Shown: positions 41,737-48,961 of the stretch, piece after piece
Layout of the letters: each line of letters opens with the position of its first letter
Position numbering within the stretch: position 1 is the first letter of the stretch
Source of the DNA: JAVDCA01 sp035293985
GTDB taxonomy: Bacteria > Pseudomonadota > Alphaproteobacteria > Rhizobiales > Xanthobacteraceae
Assembly (NCBI GenBank): GCA_035293985.1
Contig: DATGLS010000025.1
Coordinates: forward strand, 138,783 to 202,782
Direction: 5' to 3'
DNA: 64,000 nt
Made by a program: the position numbers and the translations under genes
The notes under the pieces: generated by a model
What the model saw: the letters and a program-made list of their open reading frames with translations, nothing else
Told to the model about the DNA's origin: nothing
The model's database searches: none

Positions 41737-41806
41737 GGAGTAGCGAGGGGCGAGTGGCGAATAGGGTTGCACCACTCGCCATTCGCTACTCGCCAATCGC
41801 GCATCT
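41737..41806. repeat. Imperfect inverted repeat (family E)
   Basis: GCGAGGGGCGAGTGGCGAAT and CCACTCGCCATTCGCTACTC form long imperfect arms after the cupredoxin gene. Confidence 0.55.
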
Positions 41807-41869
41807 TCCTTCGCTTGATCACGCCCGCCGATCGTGCAGGATTGCGACGGCAATCGGGCGGGACATGCA

Positions 41870-42688
41870 ATGCAGGCGAAGGCAAACGGTCCGGTACGGA
41901 CCGTGTTCATCGGCTGGGGCGCGATCGGCTCGCGCGTCGGCGACCTCTTGGCGAAGCGCTCCGCGCCGGTCGAGATCATCGGCATCGCGACGATCGATGA
42001 CCCTGCCGCGCGCGCGGCGCTGCCGCCCGGCATTCCGTTTCTCGGCGATCCCGCCCAGCTCGCCGAGCTCGAGCCGGACCTGGTGGTGGAAGCAGCCGGC
42101 CGCCGCGCCATCGACCAGTGGGCGCCGGCGGCGCTGCAGCACGCCGGCGCGATGATAATCGCGTCGACCAGCGCCTTCGTCGATGACGCGCTGCTGCCGC
42201 GGCTGCAGGCGATCGCCGAGCAGCACGGCAGCCGGATCCTCATTCCATCCGGCGCGATCGGTGCGATCGACGCCATCGCGGGCGCCGCGGTGCTCGGCCT
42301 CGACGAGGCCGTGCATCAGATCGTGAAGCCGCCGGCGGCGTGGAAGGGCACGCCGGCCGAAAAGCTGTTCGATGCCGCGACGCTGACCGAGGCGAAGGTC
42401 TTCTACGAGGGCTCGGCGCGCAAGGCGGCGGGCGACTACCCCCAGAATGCGAATGCCACGGTCGTGACCTCGCTCGCCGGCATCGGCATCGACCGCACCC
42501 GCGTGCAGCTCGTCGTCGATCCGGCCGCGCGCATAAACGAGCACCGAATCAAGGTGCGCGGCGCCTTCGGCGAGCTCGAGATCGTGCTGCGCAACAATCC
42601 GCTGGCGACGAATCCGAAGTCGTCGGAGCTCACCGCGCTGAGTCTAGTGCGGCTGATCGAGCAGCAAGCGAACACGGTGGTGATTTAG
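41870..42688 (+). CDS. L-aspartate dehydrogenase (NadX-like)
   Basis: A 272-aa NAD(P)-dependent enzyme: Rossmann motif IGWGAIGSRVGDLL, the middle IIASTSAFVDDALL, GSRILIPSGAIGAIDAI, and the C-terminal DUF108-like domain with YPQNANATVV. Aspartate dehydrogenases make iminoaspartate/oxaloacetate, and several are used in NAD synthesis or polyhydroxy-amino acid metabolism; the neighbours give no hint. The ATG at 41870 is preferred to an ATG 36 bases upstream because it starts close to the conserved domain. A family A repeat follows. Confidence 0.82.
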   Translation: MQAKANGPVRTVFIGWGAIGSRVGDLLAKRSAPVEIIGIATIDDPAARAALPPGIPFLGDPAQLAELEPDLVVEAAGRRAIDQWAPAALQHAGAMIIASTSAFVDDALLPRLQAIAEQHGSRILIPSGAIGAIDAIAGAAVLGLDEAVHQIVKPPAAWKGTPAEKLFDAATLTEAKVFYEGSARKAAGDYPQNANATVVTSLAGIGIDRTRVQLVVDPAARINEHRIKVRGAFGELEIVLRNNPLATNPKSSELTALSLVRLIEQQANTVVI

Positions 42689-42689
42689 C

Positions 42690-42770
42690 AGGGCACGCAC
42701 GCTCGCTGCGCCCCCTCTTCCCCCGAAGGGACCCCGAAGGGGGAGAGGGTGCGCAGGCGCCTTCCTGGCC
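42690..42770. repeat. GC-rich dispersed repeat (family A)
   Basis: CCCTCTTCCCCCGAAGGG and CCCCGAAGGGGGAGAGGG hairpins between convergent stops. Confidence 0.6.
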
Positions 42771-42784
42771 TTACTCGGCTCGCC

Positions 42785-43678
42785 TCACTCACCCACCTCG
42801 GCGGTCAGCTTGGCGAAATCCCGCTCCTTGAGGAACTGGTCGAGATCCCATCGCTTCACTTGCGCGAGCGTAGCGTCGAACTCCGACTGCGGGATCGCCT
42901 GGAATACGAAGCGCTCGCCGCGGCCGAACTTGCTGAAGTCCCACGGGTGATACGTCTCGAACTCGGCCGGCACCGCGAGCTTCCACAACGGCAGATATTT
43001 TGCGAGGTCGCGGTCGAGCGCCTCCTCGGCGCGCTGCAGCGCGTTGAGGTAGGCGCGCACGGTCGCCGGCGCCGCGGCGTCCGGCGTCCACCACAGCGTA
43101 TGGAAGCGGTCCTCGATGATCTTGCGCAGGCCGAGCTGCTCGGCCATCGCGATCTGCGGCGGCAGCAGGCTCGCGGCCTCGACCTCGCGGTCGAGCAGCG
43201 CTTTCAATCGCGCGCCAAAACCGCCGGTGTTGACCGTCTTGATGTTGGCGAGCGGCAGATATTTTTCCAGGCGAAACGGTACGTTGAAATGGCTGCCGGC
43301 GCGCATGCCGACCGCGATCGGGATGTCCTTGAGATCCGTCGGCGTGCGGATTGCCGAATCCGGCCGCACGAAGATCGCCCATGGCGAGTCGCCGTAGGCC
43401 TCCGCCACCACCTTGCCCATGCCGGCGCTGGCGTTGCAGATCGTGCCCCACACGCAGGCGCCCTGGATCACGTCCTCCTTGGCCTGCGTGTACGGCTGGT
43501 CCTGCGGGCGCTGGAAATACTCGAGCCCCTTCCAGCTCGACTGGGTGCCGCGAAAGGTCTTCCAATCGAATTCCACGTCGAGGCCTTCGGCCGCGAAGTA
43601 GCCCTCTTGCATGGCGACGAAATCGTTGAGCCCCATGCCTTTCGGCGCGATCTTCACGCGGGTGAGCGCTCGAGCCAT
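42785..43678 (-). CDS. ABC-type substrate-binding protein (SsuA/ThiY-like), no signal peptide
   Basis: A 297-aa protein resembling nitrate/sulfonate/thiamine-precursor receptors: MGLNDFVAMQEGYFAAEGL, GTICNASAGMGKVVAEAYG and LLDREVEAASLLPPQIAMAE. It begins straight in the mature-like sequence and has no signal peptide; GGAGGATG ahead of the ATG supports the start. Cytoplasmic members of this class occur as enzymes or regulators, so transport function is not certain. No permease nearby. Confidence 0.8.
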   Translation of the reverse strand: MARALTRVKIAPKGMGLNDFVAMQEGYFAAEGLDVEFDWKTFRGTQSSWKGLEYFQRPQDQPYTQAKEDVIQGACVWGTICNASAGMGKVVAEAYGDSPWAIFVRPDSAIRTPTDLKDIPIAVGMRAGSHFNVPFRLEKYLPLANIKTVNTGGFGARLKALLDREVEAASLLPPQIAMAEQLGLRKIIEDRFHTLWWTPDAAAPATVRAYLNALQRAEEALDRDLAKYLPLWKLAVPAEFETYHPWDFSKFGRGERFVFQAIPQSEFDATLAQVKRWDLDQFLKERDFAKLTAEVGE

Positions 43679-43830
43679 GACGCATCCTCCAGTCGATGTT
43701 GATGTTGGGGGCGGTTTCGGCGACCGCCTTCGGCGTCAGCATAGCGCGACCGGCGCGATCGCTCCACGAAAAGCATCACTCGCGGCGGGACGCTCGGGAT
43801 GCGAGAATTGGCGTGGGGCAGGTCGCTCAC

Positions 43831-43856
43831 CGATGATGGGATGATTCCCATCATCG
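43831..43856. promoter_or_regulatory. Perfect 11-bp hairpin upstream of a Bug receptor
   Basis: CGATGATGGGA-TGAT-TCCCATCATCG, 29 bp before the start of the receptor gene. It could be an operator or a 5'-leader stem. Confidence 0.55.
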
Positions 43857-43885
43857 CGACGTGTCGGAAGGAGGGGACGACGATC

Positions 43886-44872
43886 ATGAGACGGTTCATG
43901 TGGCCGGTCGCGCTGGGCAGCCTGCTCCTGGCGAGTATGTGCTGCGCACAGGCGACGTCTCAGCCATGGCCGACGCGTCCCGTCACCATCCTCGTCACCG
44001 CGGCGGCGGGCGGCGTCACCGACGTGGTGGCGCGCGCGATCGGGCAGCGGCTCTCGGTGATGTGGCGCCAGCCGGTGCTGATCGAGAACAAGGGCGGGGC
44101 CGGCCATATCATCGGCGCCCAGGCCGTCGCGCGGGCGGCGCCGGACGGCTACACGCTGCTCGTCGCCGAGGCCGGCACCTTCGTGCTCAACCCGACGCTC
44201 TACTCGAACGAGCGTCTCGGCTACGACGTCGCCAAAGGCCTGACGCCGATCACCGGCCTCGTGCGCATCAACCAGGCGATCGTCGCGACCAACGACCTGC
44301 CGGTCGCCAACATCAAGGAGCTGATCGCGCTGGCGCGGCAGAAGCCGGGGCAGCTGACCTATGGCACTGCCAGCATCGGCTCGGCGCCGCACATGAACAT
44401 GCTCAAGCTCGAGAACATGACCGGCATCAAGCTGCAAGCGGTGCACTATCGGGGGGCCGCGCCGGCGCTCAACGACGTGATGGCGGGCCACATCAAGCTG
44501 ATGTCGATCAGCACCAGCCTGGTGGAGCAGCCATTCCGCGCGCATCGGTTGAAGATCCTCGCCATTGGCAGCATGCATCGCATGCCCAAGCTAGAGGAGG
44601 TGCCGACCGTCGCGGAAAGCGGCGTGCCGGGCTACGAGGCGGCGACCTGGTTCGGCCTCGCCGCCACCGGCGGCACGCCGCAAGACATCGTGATGAAGAT
44701 CGACGCGGATGTGCGCAAAGTGATGGACGATCCCGTCTTTCGCGCCCAGTTCATGGACCCGCAGATGTTCGAGTCGATGGCGACGACGCCGGATCAGTTT
44801 CGGGCGTATGTCGATTCCGAGATCAAGAGCTGGGCGAAGATCATTCGCGAGGAACACCTCACGATTGATTGA
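43886..44872 (+). CDS. Tripartite tricarboxylate transporter (Bug) substrate-binding protein
   Basis: A 328-aa Bug receptor with signal peptide MRRFMWPVALGSLLLASMCC, then VTILVTAAAGGVTDVVARAI, IENKGGAGHIIGAQAVA and the ending ESMATTPDQFRAYVDSE. GGAGGGG precedes the ATG at 43886. The signal ends in MCCAQA; Cys residues at the signal end could indicate a lipoprotein, but a lipobox is not clear. No TctAB genes nearby. Confidence 0.92.
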   Translation: MRRFMWPVALGSLLLASMCCAQATSQPWPTRPVTILVTAAAGGVTDVVARAIGQRLSVMWRQPVLIENKGGAGHIIGAQAVARAAPDGYTLLVAEAGTFVLNPTLYSNERLGYDVAKGLTPITGLVRINQAIVATNDLPVANIKELIALARQKPGQLTYGTASIGSAPHMNMLKLENMTGIKLQAVHYRGAAPALNDVMAGHIKLMSISTSLVEQPFRAHRLKILAIGSMHRMPKLEEVPTVAESGVPGYEAATWFGLAATGGTPQDIVMKIDADVRKVMDDPVFRAQFMDPQMFESMATTPDQFRAYVDSEIKSWAKIIREEHLTID

Positions 44873-44916
44873 GGATGAATCCAAAATTGATTGGGGATGA
44901 TTCCATCCGCTTCGTC

Positions 44917-45046
44917 ATGGCCGGGCATAGCCGTTCGAAGAACGGCGTCGCTTCGCTCCGCTTATGTCCCGGCCATCCACGACTTTTCTGCCACCGCAAA
45001 GACGTGGATGCCCGGCACGAGGCCGGGCATGACGGACAACCGGATT
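44917..45046. repeat. Dispersed repeat (family C)
   Basis: CGTCATGGCCGGGCATAGCC at one end and GGCCGGGCATGACG at the other, with CATCCACG/CGTGGATG pairs inside. Confidence 0.65.
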
Positions 45047-45404
45047 TAGTTCAAACATAAATAAGCTTCGCCGAGAGCGGCCAGGGTGGGCCTTGCCTCA
45101 CTGATGCGGCCCGAGGGGCCGCTCTCGGACGTGCCGTTCGCGGATTGCCGCTACGCCGTGGTCCGAACGAAACCGCGGCGATCATCGCGGCGATACTGGC
45201 CCGGTGGCGTCATGTCCTCTCCTTCTGAATTTCCATCGCGCACGCGCGATTGGGAGAACACCTAGAAGGTCGTCCTCCTCCTCGACGCTGTCAATCCCTA
45301 CCGGGCTGCGGATGTGTCGCACCGGTTCCGGGGAAGCGGGCTTCGCGGCGCATCACGGCGTTGTCGGTGAGGGCGTCGTGACGGCGCGCCGAGCCCGATC
45401 GTGA

Positions 45405-45438
45405 AAAGGAAAAAGCCCTTCCGCGGCGCGGAAGGGCT
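45405..45438 (-). terminator. Rho-independent terminator for rplU-rpmA-GNAT operon
   Basis: On the minus strand a stem AGCCCTTCCGC / GCGGAAGGGCT (11 bp, 3-nt loop) is followed by TTTTTCCTTTT. It is about 160 bp past the GNAT stop. Confidence 0.75.
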
Positions 45439-45595
45439 CGGGAATTCGGCGCAAGCTGCGCGCGTTCGACGGCGTGCGTCAGCCCTTCCGGCGCAATGTC
45501 GTGCGGTCGGGCCGGCGCATTCGCGCGACGACGGATACGAAAACGTGCGTCATTCCTTCACTCGGGCATTTTCTCAGCACGATGCGACTGGACGC

Positions 45596-46192
45596 TCACC
45601 GCCGCCGCATCTTTCCCCAGCTCTTGAGCGAGGCCCAGATGCAGCGCTCGAGGCGGAAGCGGTCGACCGGCGCCGACGAATGGATGGCGCGGATGCGGCA
45701 CAACCCGACGCCGGTCCACTGGAAGCCGCACTTCTCCAGCACGTGGCGCGAGGCCGGATTGGTCACCCGCGCGCTCGCGTGCAGCTCCTCGTGCTCGAGA
45801 TCGCCGAACGCATGGTCGATCAGGGCGCGGACCGCTTCGGTCGCAAAACCCTTGCGCCAGAACGGCTGGCCGAGCCAGTAGCCGATCGACGGCGCTTCGT
45901 CGCGCTGCTCGATCCCGCAGGCGCCGATCAGCGTGCCATCGGCGAGCGTGATGACGTACTGCTCCTCGCCGCAATTGCTGTTCGCCCCGCCGATCCAGTC
46001 CTTCGCATCGCCGAGCTTGTACGGATGCGGAATGCGCGCCGTATTCTCGGCGATGTGGCGGTCATTGGCGAGCGCCGCAATCGCTTTAGCGTCCCCGAGG
46101 CGCGGTGCACGCAGCACCAACCGCGCGGTCTCGAGGACGGGAATACACCTCTCTCGGAAGGTCTCCGAGCGGACTTGCTCCAGGCCGGTCAT
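45596..46192 (-). CDS. GNAT-family acetyltransferase (RimJ/RimL-type)
   Basis: A 198-aa GNAT protein: LETARLVLRAPRLGDAKAIA, IGYWLGQPFWRKGFATEAVR (acetyl-CoA loop, W-R-x-G-F-A) and NPASRHVLEKCGFQWTG are typical of the RimJ/RimL group that acetylates ribosomal or other proteins or small amines. AGGAG precedes the ATG at 46192. It follows rpmA on the same strand; this triple (rplU-rpmA-GNAT) is common in Hyphomicrobiales. Confidence 0.9.
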   Translation of the reverse strand: MTGLEQVRSETFRERCIPVLETARLVLRAPRLGDAKAIAALANDRHIAENTARIPHPYKLGDAKDWIGGANSNCGEEQYVITLADGTLIGACGIEQRDEAPSIGYWLGQPFWRKGFATEAVRALIDHAFGDLEHEELHASARVTNPASRHVLEKCGFQWTGVGLCRIRAIHSSAPVDRFRLERCIWASLKSWGKMRRR

Positions 46193-46260
46193 CGCAGGCT
46201 CCTGCTTGAGGTTGCACGTTGAACGCCAACGCACTTCGAAAAGCATCCTTCGAAAAGGAT

Positions 46261-46344
46261 GAGGGGGAGCCGGCAACCCGTCTCCCCCTCTTGGAACCTG
46301 CTTGTAGGTCCCCGCCGGTTCGGACTGGATGCCGGCGGACCTAC
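46261..46344. repeat. Two hairpins between rpmA and the GNAT gene
   Basis: GAGGGGGAG (46261-46269) pairs with CTCCCCCTC (46282-46290); GTAGGTCC (46304-46311) with GGACCTAC (46337-46344), with extended GC pairing inside. They may stabilise or terminate rpmA mRNA. Confidence 0.6.
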
Positions 46345-46360
46345 TATGGTGTCCCCCGGT

Positions 46361-46630
46361 TTATTCGGCCGCGGCCTCCATCGGAACGACGGAGACGAAG
46401 GTGCGGTTTTTGGCTTTCGTGCGGTACTCGACGCGGCCGTCGATGAGCGCAAAGAGCGTATGGTCCACACCAACGCCGACGTTGTGGCCCGCATGCCATT
46501 GCGTGCCACGCTGACGTACGAGGATGTTGCCGGCGCGACAGGCTTCGCCGCCGAACAGCTTCACGCCCAGGCGCTTGCCGGCCGAGTCACGGCCGTTGCG
46601 CGAAGATCCGCCTGCTTTCTTGTGTGCCAT
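46361..46630 (-). CDS. rpmA: Ribosomal protein bL27
   Basis: An 89-aa large-subunit protein: MAHKKAGGSSRNGRDSAGKR, LGVKLFGGEACRAGNILVRQ, RGTQWHAGHNVGVGVDHTLF are invariant family segments. bL27 reaches the peptidyl-transferase centre. The start is fixed by MAHKKAGG; the longer open frame upstream is not real. It lies 112 bp downstream of rplU. Confidence 0.98.
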   Translation of the reverse strand: MAHKKAGGSSRNGRDSAGKRLGVKLFGGEACRAGNILVRQRGTQWHAGHNVGVGVDHTLFALIDGRVEYRTKAKNRTFVSVVPMEAAAE

Positions 46631-46742
46631 GTCCGAGAATCCGTCTTCGACGTCTTTTATATCTGGTTTTGGTGACGAAATCATCACCGGATTTCGTCAA
46701 TTTTTCTCAACCGTTCGCTTTCGCTGATCTCAAGCGTCCGTC

Positions 46743-47153
46743 TCAGGCGCTTGCCCCGGCTTCCGGCGCTTCCGCCGCAGGCGCGGGCCTTTCCCGCTTG
46801 GGGCGCGGCGGCCGCGGCGGCGGCGTCGCCGACGCTTTCTTGCCGTCGGTGAGGATCTCGGTGATCCGCACCATGGTGTATTCCTGCCGGTGGCCGCGCC
46901 GGCGGCGCGAGTTCTTGCGGCGGCGCTTCTTGAACGAGATCACCTTCGGGCCGCGCGTCTGGTCGAGCACCTCGCCCGCGACGCTCGCGCCCGCAACCGT
47001 CGGGGTGCCGAGCAGCGGCGTGTCGCCGCCCACCACCAGCACCTCGGCGAACTCGACCACGTCGCCGGGATTGCCGGCGATCTTTTCCACTTTCAGCACG
47101 TCTTCGGGGGCGACGCGATACTGCTTGCCCCCCGTCTTGATGACCGCGAACAT
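46743..47153 (-). CDS. rplU: Ribosomal protein bL21 with basic C-terminal extension
   Basis: A 136-aa bL21: MFAVIKTGGKQYRVAPEDV, VVEFAEVLVVGGD, KVISFKKRRRKNSRRRRGHR and QEYTMVRI are the conserved core, ending at about residue 105. An additional tail of about 30 residues rich in Pro, Arg and Ala is longer than the E. coli protein and is common among alphaproteobacteria. The ATG at 47153 gives the normal MFAVIKTGG start; AGGA lies upstream, and an ATG nine bases earlier is possible. Confidence 0.97.
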   Translation of the reverse strand: MFAVIKTGGKQYRVAPEDVLKVEKIAGNPGDVVEFAEVLVVGGDTPLLGTPTVAGASVAGEVLDQTRGPKVISFKKRRRKNSRRRRGHRQEYTMVRITEILTDGKKASATPPPRPPRPKRERPAPAAEAPEAGASA

Positions 47154-47262
47154 CGTTTTCATCCTCGTGTTCGATCCCGGTGCTCGGAGGATTCCGGACC
47201 GGCTTCTTGGCAGTCGGGTTGGGTTCAGGGTTCGGCCGTCACACGGGACGGCCCAATGCATA

Positions 47263-47284
47263 CGCGGGCCAACGAGGGCCCGCG
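47263..47284. promoter_or_regulatory. Perfect GC-rich hairpin in the rplU leader/divergent region
   Basis: CGCGGGCC-N6-GGCCCGCG, about 110 bp upstream of rplU and 50 bp upstream of the divergent Bug gene. A possible leader stem or operator. Confidence 0.45.
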
Positions 47285-47334
47285 CCGCGAGAGCTTATGG
47301 CGCCCCAGGGTCAGGCTGTCAAGGAAGCGAAAAG

Positions 47335-48333
47335 ATGAAGCAGTGGCAAAGGCTTAAAAGCCTCGTTCCAATCATGGCCCTAGGCCTGCTCCCCGTCATG
47401 CTCGCCAGGCCAGCTACCGCACAGGCCTATCCGGACCGCATCGTCACCATCGTGGCGCCGTCGGCGCCCGGAGGACTCTACAGCCTGTTCGCCCGCGTGC
47501 TCGCGAGCGGCCTCGAGCAGCGGCTCGGCCGGACCTTCGTGGTGGAGAACCGCCCGGGCGCCACGTCGGTCCTGGGCGCGGCCGCGGTCGCGCATGCAGC
47601 GCCTGACGGTTACACGCTGATGATCGCGAGCGGCGCGACGCTTGCGGTGAACGTCACGCTGCACAAGCACCTGCCTTACGATCCGATCGCCGACTTCGTG
47701 CCGATCGCGCTGATCGCCCGCGTTCCGGAGGCGCTCGTCGTCAATGCCGGGCTGCCGGTGCATTCGCTCGCCGATCTCGTCGCCTTCGCCAAAGGACCGC
47801 CGCCGCGCGCGCTCACCTTCGCGTCGGCGGGCGCCGGTACCGGCCAGCATCTCGAAGGCGAGCTGCTCAGGCAGGCGCTCGCCCTCGACATGACGCACGT
47901 GCCCTACAAGGGCGCGCTGCCGGCGATCACCGACGTCGCGGGCGGTCACGTCACCATGATGTTCACGCCGATCCCGAATGCGCTGCCGCTGATCGCGCTG
48001 GGCAAGGTGCGCCCGATCGCCGTCGCGGGCCGCGATCGCGTCGTGGCGCTGCCGGGCGTCGCGCCGCTCGCCGAGATGGGCCTGCCGGGCTTCAACACCA
48101 GCACGTGGTTCATGCTCGTCGCGCCAGCCGCGACACCGCGTGCGATCGTCGAGCGCCTGCACGACGAGGCGCGCGCCATCCTGGCCGATCCGGCGCTGCG
48201 CCAGCGCTTCATCGAGGAGGGCCTCGTCCCGGTCGCGACACCGTCGGTCGACGAGCTCGAGGCTTTCGTGCGCGGCGAGATCGCCTTCTGGGACACGACG
48301 CTCCACCGGATCGGCCTCGCCGGAATGGAGTAG
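47335..48333 (+). CDS. Tripartite tricarboxylate transporter (Bug) substrate-binding protein
   Basis: A 332-aa Bug receptor with a Sec signal peptide (about 1-30, ending ARPATAQA), then YPDRIVTIVAPSAPGGLYSL, ENRPGATSVLGAAAVA and VPYKGALPAITDVAGGHV. The AAGG-bearing site precedes the ATG at 47335. It is divergent from rplU, 181 bp apart. No TctAB genes nearby; the fourth such receptor of the window. Confidence 0.92.
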   Translation: MKQWQRLKSLVPIMALGLLPVMLARPATAQAYPDRIVTIVAPSAPGGLYSLFARVLASGLEQRLGRTFVVENRPGATSVLGAAAVAHAAPDGYTLMIASGATLAVNVTLHKHLPYDPIADFVPIALIARVPEALVVNAGLPVHSLADLVAFAKGPPPRALTFASAGAGTGQHLEGELLRQALALDMTHVPYKGALPAITDVAGGHVTMMFTPIPNALPLIALGKVRPIAVAGRDRVVALPGVAPLAEMGLPGFNTSTWFMLVAPAATPRAIVERLHDEARAILADPALRQRFIEEGLVPVATPSVDELEAFVRGEIAFWDTTLHRIGLAGME

Positions 48334-48961
48334 AGCTACAGGTACACTGCCGGCGCTGTCCTCTCCTCGCCCTTGCGTGGGAGAACGGGAGGGGAGCGCC
48401 GCTGGCTCATGCGCGTGCCGACTTTGTCCCCGCGCCAACGCCGTGCATTGAAATACCTGAGGTTTCGCCGCATGGCTTTGTTCTGCCGTTCTGCCGATCG
48501 TGCGCGCAGCGGCAAGCTGTTGCGATCGCAACCAGTCCCTAGTTTCGGTGTCTCACCACAGGGTGCAGTCCACAGCGGCTAAAAGCAGAAATACAGGCAA
48601 TCTACAGGAGAGAATCCGCCAGCAATTACAGTGCAAGGCCTTGTGTAAACGAGAGAAAAGACGACGGCGCAAGAACAGGCGGAACAGGCGCAGGAACAGG
48701 GGGGCGCAAGGGCGCTTCGCGTGCATTCTCGAAAAATAAAGCGCGTCCGAAGCTGTGCTGCTGCGAACACGCGAATGTCTCACTCTGCACTTAGTGCCAT
48801 GCGCCGCTTGCGCCGCGAACGCAAGCGCGATGCGATCTATCCCTGCTATTCAGGGCTAGCGCGCGGCGGTGATGAGTTGCACAAGTTCCAGGTTGAGAGG
48901 CACTTCGCACTCAACACAGCGAACGAATGACGCTAACGTCGGCCCCGGTATGGGCGTACGA
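48334..48961. other. 628-bp gene-poor region, lower GC, A-rich middle
   Basis: After a family A repeat (48357-48405) the sequence from about 48540 to 48900 is less GC-rich than its surroundings, with AGCAGAAATACAGGCAAT, the A/G-rich AACGAGAGAAAAGACG, and degenerate AACAGG copies (48682-48701). Small frames here encode only basic low-complexity peptides. No gene is supported. The upstream promoter of the radical SAM operon should lie in this region. Confidence 0.55.

Larger units (their letters stand above)
44873..45595. other. Long intergenic region with repeats and a terminator
   Basis: No gene is supported in this 723-bp stretch. It holds a 17-nt direct repeat pair (44867, 44889), a family C repeat (44917-45046), ordinary high-GC sequence, and a terminator at 45405-45438. 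Open frames here lack recognisable proteins. Confidence 0.6.

Noticed and set aside
48500..48783. Small basic open frames
   Set aside because: Low-complexity Arg/Lys-rich translations on both strands, no ribosome site; probably not genes.
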